The notes beneath the pieces are model-generated. The model was not told where the DNA came from. It saw only the letters and a program-made list of their open reading frames with translations, and searched no databases. A program made the translations under genes and the position numbers. Shown one piece after another: positions 7,029-9,311 of a stretch of DNA of 9,311 nt (the first letter of the stretch is position 1; every line of letters begins with the position of its first letter). Source of the stretch: Chloroflexota bacterium (GTDB lineage: Bacteria; Chloroflexota; Dehalococcoidia; Plut-88900); NCBI GenBank assembly GCA_022572865.1, contig JACZVB010000032.1, forward strand, positions 1 through 9,311, given 5' to 3'.

Positions 7029-7075
7029 CTTATTCCCCTCGTGATCCGTCCGCCGGTTATCAGCAGGTCAAGCAT
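7010..7075 (-). pseudogene. Dead duplicate of the amidohydrolase start
   Basis: The first 34 bases of the amidohydrolase gene (6917-6950) recur exactly at 7042-7075 in the same orientation. From ATG 7075 the frame reads MLDLLITGGRIT, then leaves homology, runs into a palindromic repeat and stops at TGA (7012-7010) after 21 codons. This copy has the better ribosome binding site, AGGAGAGGAG (7082-7091) six bases before the ATG. It may be the original start region left behind after a repeat-associated rearrangement, or the remnant of a tandem paralogue. Confidence 0.65.
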
Positions 7076-7127
7076 CTTCTTCTCCTCTCCTAGACTTGCT
7101 CTGGTCCAACATGGAAAGAAAAATCCC

Positions 7128-7197
7128 GTTCGCCCTTCGACTGGCTCCCTTCGGCAAGTCCCGAGTAACGGGACAGGCTCAGGACAGGCAGGATGAG
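7128..7197. repeat. Composite TTCGAC...GCTCAGGACAGGC element, copy 2
   Basis: The stretch contains CCTTCGAC, CCCTTCGGC and GCTCAGGACAGGC (7177-7189), all shared with the element at 7731-7799. It also contains an extra segment with the palindrome GTCCCG-AGTAA-CGGGAC (7158-7174). It lies in a 200-base stretch without genes between the dead amidohydrolase start and the ABM-like gene. Confidence 0.6.
7158..7174. repeat. Palindromic repeat, GTCCCGA family, copy 2
   Basis: GTCCCG, AGTAA, CGGGAC form a 6-bp inverted repeat. The outer bases match copies 1 (171-187) and 3 (8411-8429), and the following ACAGGC matches copy 3. It sits inside the larger composite element. Confidence 0.6.
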
Positions 7198-7209
7198 GGG
7201 GGTTTTTCT

Positions 7210-7242
7210 CCGCTCGTGGTGAGCCTGTCGAACCATGAGCGG
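7210..7242. repeat. Palindromic element with TTCGAC...GCTC core, copy 3
   Basis: CCGCTCGTGGT (7210-7220) and ACCATGAGCGG (7232-7242) form an 11-bp imperfect inverted repeat with one G:T position around GAGCCTGTCGA. It is about 30 bases beyond the stop of the ABM-like gene. On the minus strand no T-run follows, so it is not a classical intrinsic terminator. Confidence 0.7.
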
Positions 7243-7273
7243 GTTGTTCGCTTGGTATGCCTCCCAGGGAGCT

Positions 7274-7606
7274 TTAGCTCTTTGGAGGCTTTACAGTTGA
7301 GGGAGGTAGGTCGTGGACGTAGAACATGCTGACCTGGTAGTCCTCCAGGACAGGGGGCTCGGCCCACACGTCGCCCATGGTTTCCATCTGCTTCTTGTAG
7401 TAGCCGCTCACGTTTCCCTCCAGGACCTGCTCCTCGGTCTCCCAAAGGGTTATGGAGAAGGCCTTCCCGGTCTCGGGGTTGGTGAGGAGGATGCCCACCT
7501 TGTATCCGGGGGAACGTACGGAGTTGTCGACGGACTTCTCGTAGCGCTTCACGGCCTCCGGGCCCATCCCGGGCTTCACCTGAAGATTAACGACTCGGGC
7601 GTGCAT
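7274..7606 (-). CDS. Small ABM-like dimeric alpha/beta-barrel protein
   Basis: The 110-residue product has the pattern of the antibiotic biosynthesis monooxygenase (ABM) or related dimeric alpha/beta-barrel superfamily: a first strand MHARVVNLQVKPG, a helix (EAVKRYEKSVDNSV), a strand GYKVGILLTNPETGKAFSITLWET, then a helix 'TEEQVLEGNVSGYYKKQMETM' region. Members include haem-degrading enzymes, quinone monooxygenases and many proteins of unknown role, so no substrate can be given. Length fits a single domain. ATG 7606 is preceded by GAGGTG (7611-7616). It starts only 22 bases downstream of selC on the same strand and no terminator separates them, so it may be cotranscribed with the tRNA. Confidence 0.7.
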   Translation of the reverse strand: MHARVVNLQVKPGMGPEAVKRYEKSVDNSVRSPGYKVGILLTNPETGKAFSITLWETEEQVLEGNVSGYYKKQMETMGDVWAEPPVLEDYQVSMFYVHDLPPSTVKPPKS

Positions 7607-7628
7607 GCTTCACCTCTCTTGGTTTCGA

Positions 7629-7727
7629 TGGCGGGAGCGGGAGGGAGTCGAACCCACCGCCCCGATGGAAGCATCGGGGCCGGACGGATTTGAAGTCCGC
7701 GGAGCCCACCGGGACCCATCCGCTCCC
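7629..7727 (-). tRNA. selC: Selenocysteine tRNA, anticodon UCA
   Basis: Read on the minus strand, the 99-base gene has the special features of bacterial tRNA-Sec. The acceptor stem has 8 bp (GGGAGCGG with CCGCTCCC). The D arm has a 6-bp stem around a CGGT loop (GGGTCC/GGGCTC with one G:U), as in Escherichia coli selC. The anticodon loop is CTTCAAA with anticodon TCA (7693-7691) on a 5-bp stem. The variable arm is long, with a 9-bp stem (GCCCCGATG/CATCGGGGC) and a CTTC loop. The T loop is TTCGACT. Discriminator G and encoded CCA (7629-7631) complete the 3' end. The T stem has one U:U opposition (GTGGG with CCCTC). It reads UGA as selenocysteine together with SelB and a SECIS hairpin; selA, selB and selD are not in this window. 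Confidence 0.95.
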
Positions 7728-7730
7728 CCG

Positions 7731-7799
7731 ATATATCCGCTCATACTTCGACCCTTCGGCTTCGCTCAGGACAGGCGAGCTCAGCACAAGCGGATATAT
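7731..7799. repeat. Palindromic element in the selC leader, bounded by 11-bp inverted repeats
   Basis: ATATATCCGCT (7731-7741) and AGCGGATATAT (7789-7799) are perfect 11-bp inverted repeats. Between them lie CTTCGACCCTTCGGC and GCTCAGGACAGGC (7764-7776), shared with the element at 7128-7197. The element begins three bases upstream of the mature selC 5' end. It therefore sits between the tRNA and its likely promoter, and the precursor transcript would contain it. Confidence 0.75.
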
Positions 7800-7828
7800 G
7801 AATCACCAAATACGGCCCGCGCCCCTAG

Positions 7829-7837
7829 ATTCTATCA
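7829..7837 (-). promoter_or_regulatory. Possible extended -10 promoter for selC
   Basis: The minus strand reads TGATAGAAT, an extended -10 (TGN plus TAGAAT, five of six consensus). No good -35 is visible. Transcription would start near 7822, about 95 bases before the tRNA, with the palindromic element in the leader. Confidence 0.35.
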
Positions 7838-7883
7838 CAGGGGTCACGGGCATCACCATGCTAGGGACTATATGGCCTTATGC

Positions 7884-7929
7884 AAAAACAGGCCGAAAGC
7901 GGGAAATCTGTGTCCTCCGCTTTCGGCCT
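7884..7929 (-). terminator. Intrinsic terminator of trxA
   Basis: AGGCCGAAAGCGG (7890-7902) and CCGCTTTCGGCCT (7917-7929) form a perfect 13-bp stem with a 14-base loop. On the minus strand the stem is followed by G and five T (7888-7884). It lies 37 bases after the trxA stop and separates trxA from selC. Confidence 0.85.
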
Positions 7930-7966
7930 CATTTGGTCAGGAGCGCCTGGCCTGTATGTCAGCAGG

Positions 7967-8293
7967 CTATGTAAGCACGGCCTCGACCCGCTTTAGAAGC
8001 TCCCTCTTGGGCACAGCCCCCACCACGGTGTCGGCCACCTCGCCGTCCTTGATGAACATCACGGTGGGAATGCTTCTTATCCTGTATTTCATGGTTACCT
8101 GGAGCGACTCATCCACGTTCAGCTTGACGAAGACCATCTTCCCGTCATATTCCTTGGCCAACTCTTCGACTATGGGGGCGATCAATCGGCAGGGGCCACA
8201 CCAGGGGGCCCAAAAGTCCACCAGGACAGGTACCTCAGACTCCAACACTTCCTTCTGCCAGTTGTCATCGCCTACCTCAAACGGCTCTGCCAT
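7967..8293 (-). CDS. trxA: Thioredoxin
   Basis: This is a 108-residue cytoplasmic thioredoxin, which reduces protein disulfides using electrons from thioredoxin reductase. The active site WCGPC (31-35) is in FWAPWCGPCRLIAP. The cis-proline loop SIPTVM (P76) and the glycine-containing strand DTVVGAVPK are in place, and length is exactly typical. ATG 8293 follows AAGGAGG (8300-8306) at six bases, an excellent ribosome binding site. The gene is monocistronic by appearance: candidate promoters lie upstream and a strong terminator follows. No selenocysteine codon replaces either active-site Cys. Confidence 0.97.
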   Translation of the reverse strand: MAEPFEVGDDNWQKEVLESEVPVLVDFWAPWCGPCRLIAPIVEELAKEYDGKMVFVKLNVDESLQVTMKYRIRSIPTVMFIKDGEVADTVVGAVPKRELLKRVEAVLT

Positions 8294-8334
8294 TCATAGC
8301 CTCCTTATCTTTCTCGTTTACTTCTTATGCAGGA

Positions 8335-8363
8335 TTTATAAATAGGATGCCTGTTGCCCGCAA
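8335..8363 (-). promoter_or_regulatory. Candidate proximal promoter for trxA
   Basis: On the minus strand TTGCGG (8363-8358) is followed after 17 bases by TATAAA (8340-8335). The transcript would start near 8328 with a leader of about 35 bases containing the AAGGAGG site. The -35 match is only partial. Confidence 0.4.
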
Positions 8364-8410
8364 AGGATTTCAGGAGCCCCAGAGTCCCTACCTTAAATGC
8401 CGGGCCACAG

Positions 8411-8429
8411 GTCCCGATTAAATCGGGAC
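8411..8429. repeat. Palindromic repeat, GTCCCGA family, copy 3
   Basis: GTCCCGATT (8411-8419), A, AATCGGGAC (8421-8429) form a perfect 9-bp inverted repeat and the strongest copy of the family. It lies between the two candidate trxA promoters, so it could be in the longer trxA leader. No T-run follows. Confidence 0.65.
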
Positions 8430-8449
8430 AGGCCGGTCAGTGACGATGA

Positions 8450-8458
8450 ATTATAACA
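8450..8458 (-). promoter_or_regulatory. Candidate distal extended -10 promoter for trxA
   Basis: The minus strand reads TGTTATAAT, TGN plus exact TATAAT (8455-8450), without a good -35. The form matches the tyrA element at 241-249. The leader to trxA would be about 150 bases. Confidence 0.4.
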
Positions 8459-8570
8459 CGGACACGGAACGCAGTATGTAGATGGCGGCGATTAAGAGAC
8501 CGGCTGGCATGCCCTACCATGCCATAAACGCCAGTAGAACCAGGTGAGTGCTCGGCGCGTTGAGGGTCAC
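8451..8570 (-). other. Possible small hydrophobic reading frame broken by an amber codon
   Basis: GTG 8570-8568 overlaps the protease stop as GTGA. The frame reads VTLNAPSTHLVLLAFMAW, hits TAG (8516-8514), then continues GMPAGLLIAAIYILRSVSVL to TAA (8453-8451). Both halves are hydrophobic and would resemble one small membrane peptide if joined. An ATG at 8510 begins the second half. It may be a remnant or chance; TGGCATG/CATGCCA (8505-8524), a 7-bp inverted repeat, spans the break. Confidence 0.2.
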
Positions 8571-9311
8571 TCTCCGGCGATTATGGCCTCGACTATCGGC
8601 AGGGCGAAGTCGATGGCTATAGCGAGGCTGACCCCCTCCACTTGGAACCCGTTGTCCAGCCGGACGACCGAGGTGTTTATGCCCACCACCTCTCCCCGCA
8701 GATTGACCAGGGGACCTCCACTGTTGCCCTTGTTTATGGAGGCATCGGTCTGTATAAGCTCCGTCCCATCTGTCAGGTCGGTCACGAAGGCCGAGACCAC
8801 GCCAATGGTGACGGTCAATGTCGAGTCGATCCCTGCAAGGATGGGGTAACCCAGGGTAATGACCTCCTCCCCGAGGCGCATCTCTTTAGAGGACCCCAGG
8901 GGCGCTGCGTCCAGGCCACTTCCCGAGACCCTTATCACAGCCAGGTCATGGGCTACATCCCTTCCAACCAGCTGCCCGATAAGCCGGCGTCCGTCGTCCA
9001 AGCCTATTCTAGGGGCGGAGGAGCTCGTCAGCACATGGCTGTTGGTGACCACATACACGATACCTGCCTCTCTTCTGATCACCACCCCCGAGCCGCGAGC
9101 CGCGCCGCTGAAGATCTGCACCACGGCCGGGCGCACAGCGGCAACTATTTGGGCGGCGGTCGGGATCAGGTCCACGATCTGACTTAAATCCAGGGGGACT
9201 GGGGTAGGGAACGGCATTGGGGTGGGCGCAGGCGTTGGGCTGGGTAGCGGGGTCGGAAAGGTGACAGGGGTGGGAGTGGGCAAGGGTGTAGGAAAGACAA
9301 TAGGCGTAGGG
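8567..9311 (-). CDS. HtrA/DegP-like trypsin-fold serine protease, N-terminus off the right edge
   Basis: The visible 248 residues start in a proline/threonine-rich linker of PTP repeats (about 40 residues, 9311-9194), which probably tethers the protease outside the membrane to an unseen N-terminal part. The chymotrypsin-like domain has the full triad of family S1C: His in VTNSHVL (codon 9037-9035), Asp in AHDLAVIRV (8947-8945) and Ser in NKGNSGGPLV (8722-8720). Such proteases degrade misfolded envelope proteins. The chain ends right after the protease domain (FALPIVEAIIAGE), so there is no PDZ domain, unlike DegP or DegS. The start is not in the window: the TTG at 9283 is an ordinary Leu codon and the PTP repeat continues upstream of it to the edge. 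Stop TGA at 8569-8567. Confidence 0.9.
   Translation of the reverse strand, partial: PTPIVFPTPLPTPTPVTFPTPLPSPTPAPTPMPFPTPVPLDLSQIVDLIPTAAQIVAAVRPAVVQIFSGAARGSGVVIRREAGIVYVVTNSHVLTSSSAPRIGLDDGRRLIGQLVGRDVAHDLAVIRVSGSGLDAAPLGSSKEMRLGEEVITLGYPILAGIDSTLTVTIGVVSAFVTDLTDGTELIQTDASINKGNSGGPLVNLRGEVVGINTSVVRLDNGFQVEGVSLAIAIDFALPIVEAIIAGE

Larger units (their letters stand above)
6917..7075. repeat. 34-bp direct repeat pair (6917-6950 and 7042-7075)
   Basis: The two copies are identical over 34 bases and 125 bases apart. Each carries an ATG and the first 11 codons of the amidohydrolase. A palindromic element (6993-7028) lies between them. This arrangement is prone to deletion by recombination between the copies. 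Confidence 0.85.

Noticed and set aside
6993..7799. A CRISPR array
   Set aside because: The repeats are palindromic, differ in length and spacing, and are not separated by regular unique spacers; no cas gene is present.
7605..8345. A 246-codon plus-strand frame across selC, the terminator and trxA
   Set aside because: It runs antisense to a clear tRNA and a clear thioredoxin; its product reads across repeats and shows no family features.
8504..8569. Selenocysteine read-through of the protease TGA
   Set aside because: The extension is about 21 residues without a conserved Cys/Sec motif, and no convincing SECIS-like hairpin sits directly after the TGA. The upstream protein ends naturally for the fold.
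9281..9283. TTG as the start of the HtrA-like protease
   Set aside because: The PTP-repeat frame continues without a stop from here to the window edge, so this is an internal Leu codon.

Overview
The window looks like a chromosomal stretch of a GC-rich bacterium. The best guess is Chloroflexota, perhaps Dehalococcoidia-like. That guess is inference only, from a tyrA-aroA-remA-gmk cluster, a proline/threonine-rich HtrA-type protease, an N-acyl-D-amino-acid deacylase-like amidohydrolase, and intergenic palindromes of the TTCGAC...GCTCA type. No rRNA or other phylogenetic marker is present to settle it.

Left part (1-3669). A leftward gene begins at 38 and runs off the left edge. A divergent intergenic region (39-404) follows, with a plausible promoter on each strand. 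A tightly packed rightward operon comes next: prephenate dehydrogenase (tyrA), EPSP synthase (aroA, 4-base GTGA overlap), a RemA/DUF370 regulator (1-base gap) and guanylate kinase (gmk, 29-base overlap). It joins aromatic amino acid synthesis to nucleotide metabolism.

Middle (3670-5316). Base composition drops sharply: one 60-base line in aroA (2281-2340) is about 73% GC, one in this block (4381-4440) is 40% GC. The block holds about 250 bases without a convincing gene and then one unrecognised protein of about 455-463 residues. A GDL...EVK signature suggests a PD-(D/E)XK nuclease. It looks like a horizontally acquired single-gene insertion, possibly a defence or mobile-element gene.

Right part (5317-9311). 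All genes here are on the minus strand: an amidohydrolase, a small dimeric alpha/beta-barrel (ABM-like) protein, a selenocysteine tRNA (selC, anticodon UCA), thioredoxin with a clear terminator, and the 3' part of an HtrA-like serine protease that enters from the right edge. The 6951-7273 gap is packed with short palindromic repeats and holds a dead second copy of the amidohydrolase start. Another repeat element lies directly upstream of selC.

The most notable items are the selenocysteine tRNA (the organism probably makes selenoproteins, though none is visible here), the AT-rich island with its orphan nuclease-like gene, the duplicated amidohydrolase start, the nested palindromic repeats, and an amidohydrolase with Asp where the family metal-site Cys is expected.
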